A stretch of 64,000 nucleotides of DNA from assembly GCA_963556145.1 (NCBI GenBank), contig OY744466.1, forward strand, positions 2,356,001 through 2,420,000, given 5' to 3'. The notes under the pieces were generated by a model. It did not search any database and had not been told where the DNA came from. It saw only the letters and a program-made list of their open reading frames with translations. Shown piece after piece: positions 34,921 to 43,597 of the stretch. The DNA comes from Hygrocybe punicea. Taxonomy: Eukaryota; Basidiomycota; Agaricomycetes; Agaricales; Hygrophoraceae. Position numbers and translations under genes: made by a program. Numbering within the stretch: position 1 is the first letter of the stretch; each line of letters begins with the position of its first letter.

Positions 34921-35314
34921 TAAGTAATAGTGGTTATATATATTGGTTCCAATGGACTTGAGCAATATTAAATAGAAAAGCACAATATTCCAAGTGGGAT
35001 TTTGCCACAGACTGTCATTGGGAGTAAGTAGCTCCTGTAATGGGTGATAGCTGATAGAAAAGTAAGAGATTGTGCATTGTCAAAATAACAATTGTATAAT
35101 TTGGCTATTCCCTGTGCTTTTAATAAGTGCATTCAAATTATATTAAAGGGTAGATTTATGTCATGTACAGATTGACAGATTGAAATATTTTGATTACTTT
35201 ATATGGCAGTTTCTGAATAAATATTGGCTTGTGCTGGTGTGGGCTCTGTCAATGTTGTAAACATGAAATAATTGCAGGCAGAGTGGGGTGTGGCTCAAGC
35301 CTGTGGACCAACAT

Positions 35315-36560
35315 GAGCCCACATGGCAGCAAGAGCTGGATCCTGGTCAACCCAATCCTGCAGCGAGAGCTAGGCCAGGGTCAACCCAATTCTGCAGCAA
35401 GAGCTGAGCATGGCAACCCAGTGCTGGAGCAATAGCCGGGCCGTGGTGAACCCAATCCTGCCGATTGGGTGGGTCCAGGATCAACCCAACACTACAGAAC
35501 GGGCTGGACCCCAGTCAACCTACCCTGCAGCAATGGCTGGACCCTGGTCAACCCAGTGCTGCAGCAAGAGCTGGGACCAGGTCAACCCAATGCTGCAGTA
35601 ATTGCTGGACCTGGGTCAACCAAGTGCTGCAGCAATAGCTGGACCCCAGTCAACCTACCCTGCAGCAAGTGCTGGGCCAGGGTCAACCTAGTGCAGCAGC
35701 AATAGCTGGACCCTGGTCAACCCAAGCCCTGCAGCAAGTGCTGGACCCTGGTCAACCCAGTGCTGCAGCAATAGCTGGACCCTGGTCAACCTACCCTGCA
35801 GCAAGTGCTGGGCCAGGGTCAACCCAGTGCTGCAGAAATAGCTGGACCCAGTCAACCCAAGCCCTGCAGGAAGTGCTGGACCTGGGTCAACCCAGTGCTG
35901 CAGCAAGAGCTGGGACCAGGTCAACCCAATGCCACAGTAATTGCTGGACCTGGGTCAACCAAGTGCTGCATCAATAGCTGGACCCTGGTCAACCCAAGCC
36001 CTGCAGGAGGTGCTGGACCTGGGTCAACCCAGTGCTGCAGCAAGAGCTGGGACCAGGTCAACCCAATGCTCCAGCAATAGCTGGCCCTGGGTTGACCCAG
36101 TGCTGCAGCAAAAGCTGGCCCTGGGTCCACCCGGTGCAGCAGTAAGAGCTGGACCTGGGTTGACCCGATGCTGCAACAAGAGCTGGACCTGGGTTGACCC
36201 AATCCTGCAGCAAGAGCTGGGGCCAGGTCAACCCAGCAATTGCTGGACCCCAGTCACCCCCTCCAGCATGTGCTGGGCCCTGGTCAACCCAATGCCGCAG
36301 CAACAGCTGGGTCCAGGTCAACCCCAGTGTGCAGCAAGAACTGGTCTAGGGTCAACCCGGTGCTGCAGCAATAACTGAAGCCAGGTAAACCCACATGGCT
36401 TGAACAGCTGGACCTGGGTCAACCCATCCATCCTGGAATAGCTGCCCTGGGTTAACCTACCCCATGGCAGAGCTGACACCGGGTTGACCCACCCAGGCAC
36501 CCTTGACCAGCAAGATCTGTACCTGGGTCAACCTACCACACCACATTTCCCCAGCAAGAG
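35315..36560. repeat. Minisatellite of foldback right arm
   Basis: Reverse complement of the left-arm minisatellite, units of roughly 35-45 bp around GCTGGACCTGGGTCAACCCA. Block order is largely collinear with the left arm, with a few unit gains or losses (the left block is somewhat longer). Confidence 0.9.
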
Positions 36561-36673
36561 CTGTCTTTTGGGTTAACCTACCCCCCCAGCAAGCAACTGC
36601 GCTATGTGTACCTACCTTTTGCAACTATATCTGCGATCGGGTTAACCAAAACGACTGGGTCTACTGCGAATTT

Positions 36674-37462
36674 CTCAGTCACTTCGATTTCTGTATAGAA
36701 CATATCCCTGGAACACGTAACTGTGCTGATGGCTTATCTCGCCGCCCCGATTATTTCCCTGAAGGTCCCGACAACTTGGATAGAGCTCTGCTTTCGGAAT
36801 CTCACTTCATCAATGCGATCATTAATTTATCCTCTCCTAGATTCCTTAATCGTCTTCGCTTCCCATCCCCATTGCCACCTTACAACTCTTCTAAACTCTC
36901 CGATTCCTCTTCCCAATGGTCCCTCATAGATGGATTGGTCCGCGATGCTAGAGAACACATAGTTGTGCCCGAGGTTGTTTCTCTGCGCACCGAGATTATT
37001 CGTTCGGCTCATTCACCACCTCAGGCTGGGCATCCTGGAATAGATAAGACATGCGACCTTATCTCTCGTGGTTATGTCTGGGAATCACTTCATCGAGATG
37101 TTTCTAATTTTATTGCCTCCTGTCCTGATTGTCAACGTACTAAAATACTACATTCATGCCCTACAGGACTATTACACCCTCTTCCTCCTGCTTCCACAGC
37201 ATGGGAAGAAATCACTGCGGACTTTATAACGCAGTTACCACTTTCTTTTGGATTCGATGCAATCTTGGTCGTTGTCAATCGCTTTACGAAACGTGCTCAT
37301 TTCATTCCTACAACTTCGGCGCTCTCCGCTGAAGGTGCTGCACGACTCTTTCGAGATCACATCTGGAAATCGCACGGATGGCCTAAAAAGATCATTTCTG
37401 ATCGTGGAACGCAATTCATGGCAAAATTCACTGCTGAACTCAACAAACTTCTCGGAATTAAT
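36674..37462 (+). pseudogene. Chromovirus RNase H end and integrase N-terminal half
   Basis: Resumes the pol frame after the foldback element: LSHFDFCIEHIPGTRNCADG. Then comes the integrase zinc-binding region (AHSPPQAGHPGIDKT...SCPDCQRTK) and the catalytic core up to the second Asp: EEITADFITQL (first D), VVVNRFTKRAHFIPT and KKIISDRGTQFM (second D). The frame is cut at NT (37462) by the small LTR element. Confidence 0.87.
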
Positions 37463-37466
37463 ACAG

Positions 37467-37646
37467 TGTGGTGAACGCAGCCTGGGTAGGCGCGGATTCG
37501 TTGTGCGAGTCCATTGTCAGTGGGATAGAAACCCAAAAACTCTTCTTGTTTGTGACTATTTACAACAGCCACTACATACAAATAGAACAAATAGGAAATA
37601 TAGTAAAATGAGTGAATACGTACCCAGAGATATAGATGTCTCTACA
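37467..37646 (-). repeat. 3' LTR of copy B
   Basis: 180 bp, TGTGGTG...CTCTACA on plus; sense orientation minus. The partner is 39708-39887. Confidence 0.92.
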
Positions 37647-37792
37647 TCCAGTAGGGACACAAATAGAGACTGTCCCCAGTCTCACACAAGGCAAGGGAGA
37701 AAGAAATAGGAAAAAGAAAAAGGGAGGGAGGGAAGGGACAATACTGAAAACAAAACAAACAAAACAAAAACAAAAACAAAAATCCAATCAAC

Positions 37793-39532
37793 TCAACATG
37801 AATATTCCAACACAAAGTCTTCCAACTTCTCCAACTGATCCACCAACTTTACCAACTTTTGCTCCAGAACCTTGAGGGCCTTGAGGGATAACAATGCTGA
37901 CTCGAGCACAAGCAAAGTCGAAGCGGGTATGTTGTCAGTGGCAAACGTGGATGTTGGCAGCGTGCCCTGGCCTGCTTCTGGGGATAACGACAAGGGTATA
38001 GTGGGTATGAAGTCATGGAGCAGCAGTGCATGGGCGTAGCAGGACGGGGTCAAGCGCGGGGTCGTGGTATGGGCTACTGAATGGGCCTGCGTGGCTCCGT
38101 GGGGTGGATCGTGGGCATGCGGGGTTGACTGGGGTAGCGGGTGACGTGGTGTGTTGGGGGCATCGAAGAAGGACAGGGGCAGACTTGTTTGGGACGGGAG
38201 GGGGCCGTACAGAGGCGCTGGGACGTGAACGTGGGCGTAGGGGCTGGTCCGTGGGTCTGGCGTTGGTCCTGGATGATGGAACGCAGGGGCCAATGGTGGG
38301 GCGATGTGGGACGGCGTTGGGGGCTCGAACGCAGCGGGGGCGGCTTGTACGGCGTCATGGAGGGCAATATGGGGGTCCTGGCGGTGGTACGCGGCTGCCG
38401 GGGGTCGAAACGAGAGCGGAACGGGGGCGGATGTGGTGGAATTGGTTGAAAACAAGGTATGTTTGGGGCTGGCACGGGTTTCTGGGGACAGCGGGGGCTC
38501 AGACGGCGGAGGCGTGTCACAGATCGCTTCTGGGGACAACGTCGAGGCCATAGACGCGAACACAGGGCGAAACGGGGGTGAAACGGAGGCAGACGCAGGG
38601 GCCGATGCTGAAAACGGCATCTGCGAGGCGCTAGCGCGGATTCCTGGGGACGACGCGGGCTCAAACGGTGGGGGCGTGTAACGGTTCGCCTCTAGGGACG
38701 ACGTCGAGGCCGTGGACGCGAACGCGGGGCGAAACAGGGGCGAAACGGAGGCAGACACGCTGAGACGCGTGGAACACGGCCTTGGGCGCGCGGGGACACG
38801 TTTTCCTGGGGACGGCGCGAGTGCAGATGGTGGGCGTAGGTCATGACTTGCATCCGGGGACGACGGCGAGTCCGTAGATGCGAACGGGGGGTGATTTGAG
38901 CCAGAAACGAGGGGGGACGCGTCAATACGCGTGTTTTCGACACGTTGGGGCGGGTGGGCGCGTTGTCCTGAGGCTGACGAGGGCGCAGACGGTAGGGGTG
39001 CATCATGGTTAGTCTCTGGGGACGACAGCGTGTCCGTAGGCGCAAACGGGGGGCGACTCGGGTGTGAAACGAGGGGGGACGCGTCGATACGCGTGTTGAC
39101 GTTGCGTTGGCGCGCGCGGATGCGTTTTCCTGCACGGGAACCGCGGGGACGATGACGGGGGGCGTACCTAAAGGTGCACATGCAACAACCGTTGCATGGC
39201 GGGCATTTTCCTTCGTCTACAGGGTCTCTGTTACTCGTTTCCTGCGCGAGACGCGCTCCATGTTGGACGGGCTCGTTGCGGCCATTTTGGAGCTTTCTGG
39301 GGGCGGTTCTTCGAGCGGGATCTGTGGGGCGTCGTCTTCCAAGTCCGTTGGCGGTGTTGAAACGCGTGTGGGGGGCAGGACTAGTGTAAATAAACGGAAA
39401 TGCGAAGGGGTGGGCATGTTGAACACCGTGTGACGTGGCCGTGACGCCGTGACAAAAAGGCCAAAGGGCTGAGTTCTGCAGCCCAGGGGGCGCAACTGGT
39501 ACGAAGAAACAATATGAAGGGGTTGAAAACAT
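37793..39532 (-). CDS. Pro/Ser-rich single ORF of non-autonomous LTR element
   Basis: An intact 579-codon frame that begins about 155 nt after the primer-binding site and covers most of the internal region. The N-terminal 100 residues are mixed and include CPPCNGCCMCTF, a Cys-rich patch. The middle is made of diverged repeats of about 40-60 residues (RIDASPLVS..., SPEANRDTPPPSEPA-like and SAPVPLSFRPP-like blocks). The last 50 residues form leucine heptads (LESALLSLKALKVLEQKLVK) predicting a coiled coil. No gag, protease, RT or RNase H motif is visible. A structural, gag-like role is possible by position but is speculation. Copy A carries a broken version at 38-1330. Confidence 0.6.
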   Translation of the reverse strand: MFSTPSYCFFVPVAPPGLQNSALWPFCHGVTATSHGVQHAHPFAFPFIYTSPAPHTRFNTANGLGRRRPTDPARRTAPRKLQNGRNEPVQHGARLAQETSNRDPVDEGKCPPCNGCCMCTFRYAPRHRPRGSRAGKRIRARQRNVNTRIDASPLVSHPSRPPFAPTDTLSSPETNHDAPLPSAPSSASGQRAHPPQRVENTRIDASPLVSGSNHPPFASTDSPSSPDASHDLRPPSALAPSPGKRVPARPRPCSTRLSVSASVSPLFRPAFASTASTSSLEANRYTPPPFEPASSPGIRASASQMPFSASAPASASVSPPFRPVFASMASTLSPEAICDTPPPSEPPLSPETRASPKHTLFSTNSTTSAPVPLSFRPPAAAYHRQDPHIALHDAVQAAPAAFEPPTPSHIAPPLAPAFHHPGPTPDPRTSPYAHVHVPAPLYGPLPSQTSLPLSFFDAPNTPRHPLPQSTPHAHDPPHGATQAHSVAHTTTPRLTPSCYAHALLLHDFIPTIPLSLSPEAGQGTLPTSTFATDNIPASTLLVLESALLSLKALKVLEQKLVKLVDQLEKLEDFVLEYSC

Positions 39533-39687
39533 CGGAAATGGGTGTAGGAGCTGGTGGGAGACTGGAGGTGTGTGAAATGCTGCCGAATACGGGGCGCTGT
39601 TGACTATGGTGCGCTGTTGCTGCCAGAAAGAGGGAGAGGTGCCAAAAAGGCAAAGTCAAAGAGGGAAAATTGAAGTGAGCTTGACAG

Positions 39688-39707
39688 TCCTCGCGGTGGG
39701 CTCCAGA
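39688..39707 (-). promoter_or_regulatory. Primer-binding site of copy B
   Basis: On the minus strand the 20 bases after the 5' LTR are identical to those after the 5' LTR of the inner gypsy element (17390-17409), although the two LTRs themselves are not alike beyond TGTAGAG. Confidence 0.75.
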
Positions 39708-39887
39708 TGTGGTGAACGCAGCCTGGGTAGGCGCGCATTCGTTGTGCGAGTCCGTTGTCAGTGGGATAGAAACCCAAAAACTCTTCTTGTTTGTGACTAT
39801 TTACAACAGCCACTACATACAAATAGAACAAATAGGAAATATAGTAAAATGAGTGAATACGTACCCAGAGATATAGATGTCTCTACA
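39708..39887 (-). repeat. 5' LTR of copy B
   Basis: 180 bp; differs from 37467-37646 at about two positions (C/G and G/A near 39727 and 39750). Confidence 0.92.
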
Positions 39888-39891
39888 ACGG

Positions 39892-40867
39892 CTTTATCTA
39901 CTGCCTATAATCCCCAAACCGATGGACAAATGGAACGCACTAATCAAGAACTGGAACAATATCTCTGGCTCTATACCAACTTTATGCAATCCGATTGGTC
40001 CGAATGGTTATCACAGGCTGAGTTCTCTTATAACAACCGCTTGCATTCTTCCACCGGCTTCTCCCCTTTCTATTTAGAATATGGCCGCCATCCCCGAACT
40101 CCCCTATCTATCGACAAACCGGAATCCAACAATCCCTCCGCTAACGATTTTCTCATGACCCTACACGATGCGCAATATGCCGCAAGTCTCTCTTTACAAC
40201 GAACCGCTGATGACATGAAGCACTTCGCTGATAGAAAACGTAAAAAGTTAATTTTCTATAAATTTCAATTAATCAAAAGTTATTATTTAATTTTCTAACT
40301 TTATTTTGAGCATCGAAATGATTTTTTATTGTATCTATTAGATATTTATCATTTTTTTGTCCAATTGAAAATGAGTGATTATTAGATACATTTCTAATAG
40401 AAAAACAACCTTCTGAACATATCACCTTCGATATTGGACAACTTGTTTGGTTGGACATACGAAACCTCAACACCGGACGACCGACAAAAAAGCTAGATGT
40501 TCGACACACTGGACCCTTCCCCATCATCGATCGTATTTCCCCTGTGGCCTACAAACTCCAACTTCCACGTTCCTGGAAAATACACCCAGTCTTTCATGTT
40601 TCCCTATTGCAACCGGCTATTGTTGACGAACAGTTACACCCTCCTGTGACAGATGACAACTTACGTCCTCCTCCCGACATCATTGATGAACATGAAGAAT
40701 ACGAAGTTGAGACTGTTATCAATCATCATTATCGCCGCCGCAAGAAGGAGTACCTCGTGAAATGGAAAGGCTACTCCGCCGATGAAAATACTTGGGAACC
40801 TCTTTCCAATTTGCGCCATGCACGTGATGCAATTCTAGAATATGAAGATCGAAGAAACACCACGTGA
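39892..40867 (+). pseudogene. Chromovirus integrase C-terminal half with chromodomain
   Basis: Continues the integrase: ALSTAYNPQTDGQMERTNQE supplies the catalytic Glu, then YNNRLHSSTGFSPFYLEYGRH. At 40246 a 154-bp AT-rich insert breaks the frame. It resumes with EHITFDIGQLVWLDIRNL, the GPF-like HTGPFPIIDRI, and IHPVFHVSLLQPA. A C-terminal chromodomain (YEVETVINHHYRRRKKEYLV, then KWKGYSADENTWEPLSNL) defines the element as a chromovirus and would target integration to marked chromatin. The stop is at 40865-40867. Confidence 0.88.
40247..40400. mobile_element. 154-bp AT-rich insert in integrase
   Basis: An A/T-rich block in the integrase frame, flanked on both sides by AAAAA (40242-40246 and 40401-40405), possibly a 5-bp duplication. 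It begins GTTAATTT and ends CTAATAG, so it looks intron-like. Splicing at those ends would leave ten A and would not restore the frame by my count. It could be a very small non-autonomous element or filler DNA. Confidence 0.5.
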
Positions 40868-40947
40868 TGTCATTACCAATTTCCAATATAAACTCTGACA
40901 TCTTTTTTCCGTCTTCTTCGCTCTTTTGCCTTCTGCCCATCATTTCG

Positions 40948-42033
40948 ATCCGTGCACACAACATCGTTCCTCGCTTTCGTCACCTTAACTTGGGCTTACC
41001 CCTTCACCATTCTCGGCGTATCCTTGCCAAATATCGTCGCTTCCAGTTCTCTATTCACCTCGACTGTCTCGACGACGATCCTCGTCCCACCCCTCCTCGG
41101 CTGGTTATCCCACGGTATATGTACCGTGCCACTGATCGTGAATACGATTGGCCACCCAAATATCTTTGGCAAGATCCTTCCGCTTGGCCCACCTGTCCAC
41201 CTCTTTTCTTTGTGTTAGCCCAGTGGGATTCGTGCGTTTTCCTTCGCATCTTCCATTCAGCTGCCCCTGGTGCCGCACATCTCCAATATGTCCAACATTT
41301 GCTCCAACGCGCCTTTTTCCTTCCTTGGAGCTATCGTAAAGTCGTTTATATCATCAATCTCTTGGCCTCTTTCCAGTCCACTCTCGACCTTCATTTCCCT
41401 CACCACCGTATCAAGGTCGCCCTCCCTGGCGAATTCTGGCATCGTAATTTCACCCGTCCCCTCGGCTTCGCAGACAATGAAGTCTTATACCGATGTGTCC
41501 AGGCCTGCGATGGAAATTTCCTCCTCACGCCCCCTGCCACTCCATATCAACGTTGGACGCGTAACCGAGGAGCTAGATATGTTAGAAGATATGGAGATTG
41601 CCAACGGAGATGAAGACTACATCGAGTCATGCGTGGACGATGATGACACTTTTGCTGAGTTCGTCGCTACCGCTCACCTGGTCTTTCCCTCTCCTCCCTC
41701 TCCTTCTTCTCTACCGCCTTCTACCTTCTACATTCCCCTAGAAGGAGATTTCGATACCTGGTTGAATACCCCTGCTCCCCCGTCCCTTCCAATCGCCCCC
41801 TTTCCCTCTCGAGGTCGTTCTCGTTCTCATTCGCGTCCGCGTTCTCCTGCACACTGCTTTAAACGCTTCCGGCGCGATGACAGTGACCGACTACGCCGTT
41901 ATGCGTTGGAACTATCGACCTTCAATCGGATTTTCGAACTTCATCACGAGGATAAACTTCCTTCCTCTCTCCTCCACGATTGTGAGCAGTTTCTCAGTTG
42001 GACACTGAAGGGTAATATGTGGTCATATGTTTC
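40948..42033 (+). pseudogene. Extra ORF between chromovirus integrase and 3' LTR
   Basis: A long sense-strand open region after the integrase stop. One frame (up to about 41570) reads HNIVPRFRHLNLGLPLHHSR, later EYDWPPKYLWQDPSAWPTCP and FLPWSYRKVVYIINLLASFQ. A second frame takes over at about 41560 (RVTEELDMLEDMEIANGDED) and runs to about 42055 with an acidic segment, an Arg/Ser-rich stretch (SRGRSRSHSRPRSPAHCFKR) and a helical end. A single frameshift near 41570 would join them. No known domain is recognised. Chromoviruses do not normally carry such an ORF, so it may be acquired or an envelope-position accessory gene. Confidence 0.5.
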
Positions 42034-42399
42034 TCCGGCTGGTAGAGTGTTATGATTTCTTAGCTAAACGTGCTTACTTTTTCCTTTTTCCTTTCCCTCT
42101 CCTCTTCCGCTATCATTAGTCATTCCTTTCACATATGCGCTGCCATTGCCCTCCGCTTAGTCATATCATTCGACAAATGCTGTATGCTATCTCCTTTCCT
42201 ATGCGTTTCATCCCTTTACACCATATGCTCTGGCGCATAGCCATGAACCCTTTCCTAGTAACATAGCCACTTCCTTACGCTATATAAGTAGTTTACTTTC
42301 AGCTTGTACTGTAGACTTTAAATTTCGTATAACTTGCTACTCAATCGCTTCCTCTTATTCTAAGATTGATTGCCTTCAGAACCTAAGCCCTTTTTACGA

Positions 42400-43541
42400 G
42401 TTCTTTTAATTTATTAAAAGACTCGTTCTTTATCAGACCTGGTTCAGTGAGGATTCGTAATTAATTAATTAATTGATTAATTAATTAATAAAGTTGATCG
42501 CCTATAGACAAAAATTTTTTGGGCAAGAGATATGATTCTACTTCTGATACCAGAAAATAACACCATGTTGGGGCCATGTGTGGACAAGCTTACATAAGCA
42601 TCCAAATATGGGTTGCCTCAGAAAAGACACATTACCTTCAAATTATATTCAAAATATTCGTACTGACTTCAATTCTTATCGGAATCAGCTGAAAATTGAA
42701 CTGCTGACTAATATAACCATTTCGGGCAAGGTGTGACAGTCACATGTGACCAATCTAACCATATAAGGCAATTTCTGATATCATATAGCAAATTTTTTAC
42801 TGATCGCAATGGTGATAGTCACATGTGACCAGTCTAACTATATAAGGTAATTTTACATGATATATGCTAAATTTTGAGGTGATCACAGGAGTCATAGTCA
42901 CATGTGACCACTGTTACTATATATAGAAATATTAGCCGTATAAGCAGAAATCAGTGTAACTCAGATGATATAATGATATTCTTACTCAAAACATATAATT
43001 CAATGTGATATTGCTGTATATATTATATGCTAATTATATATTTCAAGCAAAATCACTCATCGATGTTCGTAATAATCAGACAAATAAAAATCCAATAACA
43101 GAAACAAGACTTTGTTCATGCCAACATTGGCCCACTTAAGCACAGCTGTCTTCATGTTATCATCTGTTGTGCAGCAAGGTTATGGAGAAGTGGGGTTAAG
43201 CAAATGTAAGTCAATTGTTATCATACTGTTTGAAGACAGTTGTATTTGACAGTTGACATGTTGCTCTCTTTTTTGGCTGAGAATATTGTATAATGATGAA
43301 GCAAAGAAGACATGACAGTGGGAGAGGAGGTCAAGACACGCTATGTAGTTTTATTTTTTCTACTTTTTATGTTGCTATGGTGAGAGGTGGGCTTATTAAT
43401 ATATAATATATGCTATATGTCTTCTATCACATGTAACATGCTTTATGCAATTTAATATTATTATTTACTTCATCATAAAAGTGAGGAGGGGAAAAAAAGA
43501 ACTCGTTCATGCCATGCGCAGCACTGGCCCACTAAACAAGT
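42400..43541. mobile_element. About 1.1-kb AT-rich insertion in the 3' LTR
   Basis: Absent from the 5' LTR. It starts ACGAGTTCTTTTAATTTA and near its right end has AAAAGAACTCGTTCATGCCA, an inverted match (ACGAGTTCTTTT). The exact ends and target duplication are unclear. The text GTTCATGCCAACATTGGCCC (about 43115) is echoed at 43506 (GTTCATGCCATGCGCAGCAC...TGGCCC). It has no open reading frame. Three copies of a roughly 85-bp unit centred on AGTCACATGTGACCA lie at 42725-42915. Confidence 0.65.
42725..42915. repeat. Three-unit repeat with TCACATGTGA palindrome
   Basis: GTGACAGTCACATGTGACCA, GTGATAGTCACATGTGACCA and GTCATAGTCACATGTGACCA occur at about 42728, 42810 and 42890, each followed by a (T)CTAACTATATAAGG-like stretch. 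The 10-bp palindrome includes an E-box (CANNTG). Confidence 0.75.
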
Positions 43542-43597
43542 CTCTAAACCGTCTTGTGAAGTAAAACCTTCGGCTTATTCTGTCGCATTACAGGTGA

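Larger units (their letters stand above)
28594..36666. mobile_element. Giant foldback (long inverted repeat) element, 8073 bp
   Basis: The ends are CAGTAGACCCAGTCGTTTTG and its exact complement. The flanks are a perfect 7-bp duplication CGAATTT (28587-28593 and 36667-36673). The outer 80-90 bp are perfect inverted repeats. The inverted relation then continues through a minisatellite block, an AT-rich block, a GGGAGA/CTCCCT satellite block and GAC/GTC-rich DNA almost to the middle (about 32560 and 32890), leaving a spacer of about 0.3 kb. Both arms carry an extra hairpin at the same TA site. No transposase is encoded. The organisation recalls Foldback and Galileo elements of Drosophila (P superfamily, 7-bp duplications for Galileo), but that affiliation is only an analogy. 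Confidence 0.88.
37467..39887 (-). mobile_element. Non-autonomous LTR retrotransposon, copy B (2421 bp, complete)
   Basis: Two 180-bp LTRs, 37467-37646 and 39708-39887, differ at about two positions. Flanks are ACAG (37463-37466) and ACGG (39888-39891), a 4-bp duplication with one CpG-type change. Removing the element restores the integrase codons for N-T-A-L-S. Orientation is minus: the primer-binding site (TCTGGAGCCCACCGCGAGGA) follows the minus-strand 5' LTR at plus positions 39688-39707. It carries one 579-residue ORF in the sense direction and no known retrotransposon enzyme, so it must be mobilised in trans. Size and structure place it between TRIM and LARD elements. Confidence 0.92.
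15030..43592 (+). mobile_element. Ty3/gypsy chromovirus with five nested insertions
   Basis: The LTRs are 15030-15427 (5') and 42048-43592 (3', itself interrupted). The perfect 5-bp target duplication GGTGA lies at 15025-15029 and 43593-43597. Order: gag (15453-16602, resuming 26405-26590), protease/RT/RNase H (about 26600-28593), integrase (36674-37462, then 39892-40867 with a chromodomain), an extra ORF (about 40948-42033), LTR. Removing the five inserts leaves about 7 kb, normal for the group. By eye the LTRs differ at about four positions in 398 bp, all transitions, three at CpG. Gag has a one-base insertion and a nonsense codon, so the copy is dead. It sits inside a Plavaka transposase exon. 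Confidence 0.93.
42048..43592 (+). repeat. 3' LTR of the chromovirus, interrupted
   Basis: Matches the 5' LTR from TGTTATG to the CCCTTTT at about 42400, then resumes at about 43541 with TCTCTAAACCGTCTTGTG to CATTACA at 43592. The intervening roughly 1.1 kb is an insertion listed separately. It contains the same TATATAAG box (about 42281). Confidence 0.9.

Noticed and set aside
28715..36560. Many long ORFs in the minisatellite arms (LGQPSAA-, GPALAAALG-type proteins)
   Set aside because: They are translations of a tandem repeat of about 40 bp open in several frames and on both strands; no start, splice or conservation pattern supports a gene.
37467..39887. Plus-strand orientation for the small LTR element
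   Set aside because: The primer-binding site and the long ORF are both on the minus strand, and the minus-strand LTR reads TG...CA next to that site.
40247..40400. Ordinary intron in integrase
   Set aside because: Splicing at the visible GT and AG leaves the wrong number of bases, and retrotransposon integrase normally has no intron.
42400..43541. Helitron in the 3' LTR
   Set aside because: No TC start, no CTRR end with adjacent hairpin, and the insertion point is not an A-T dinucleotide as far as the LTR comparison shows.
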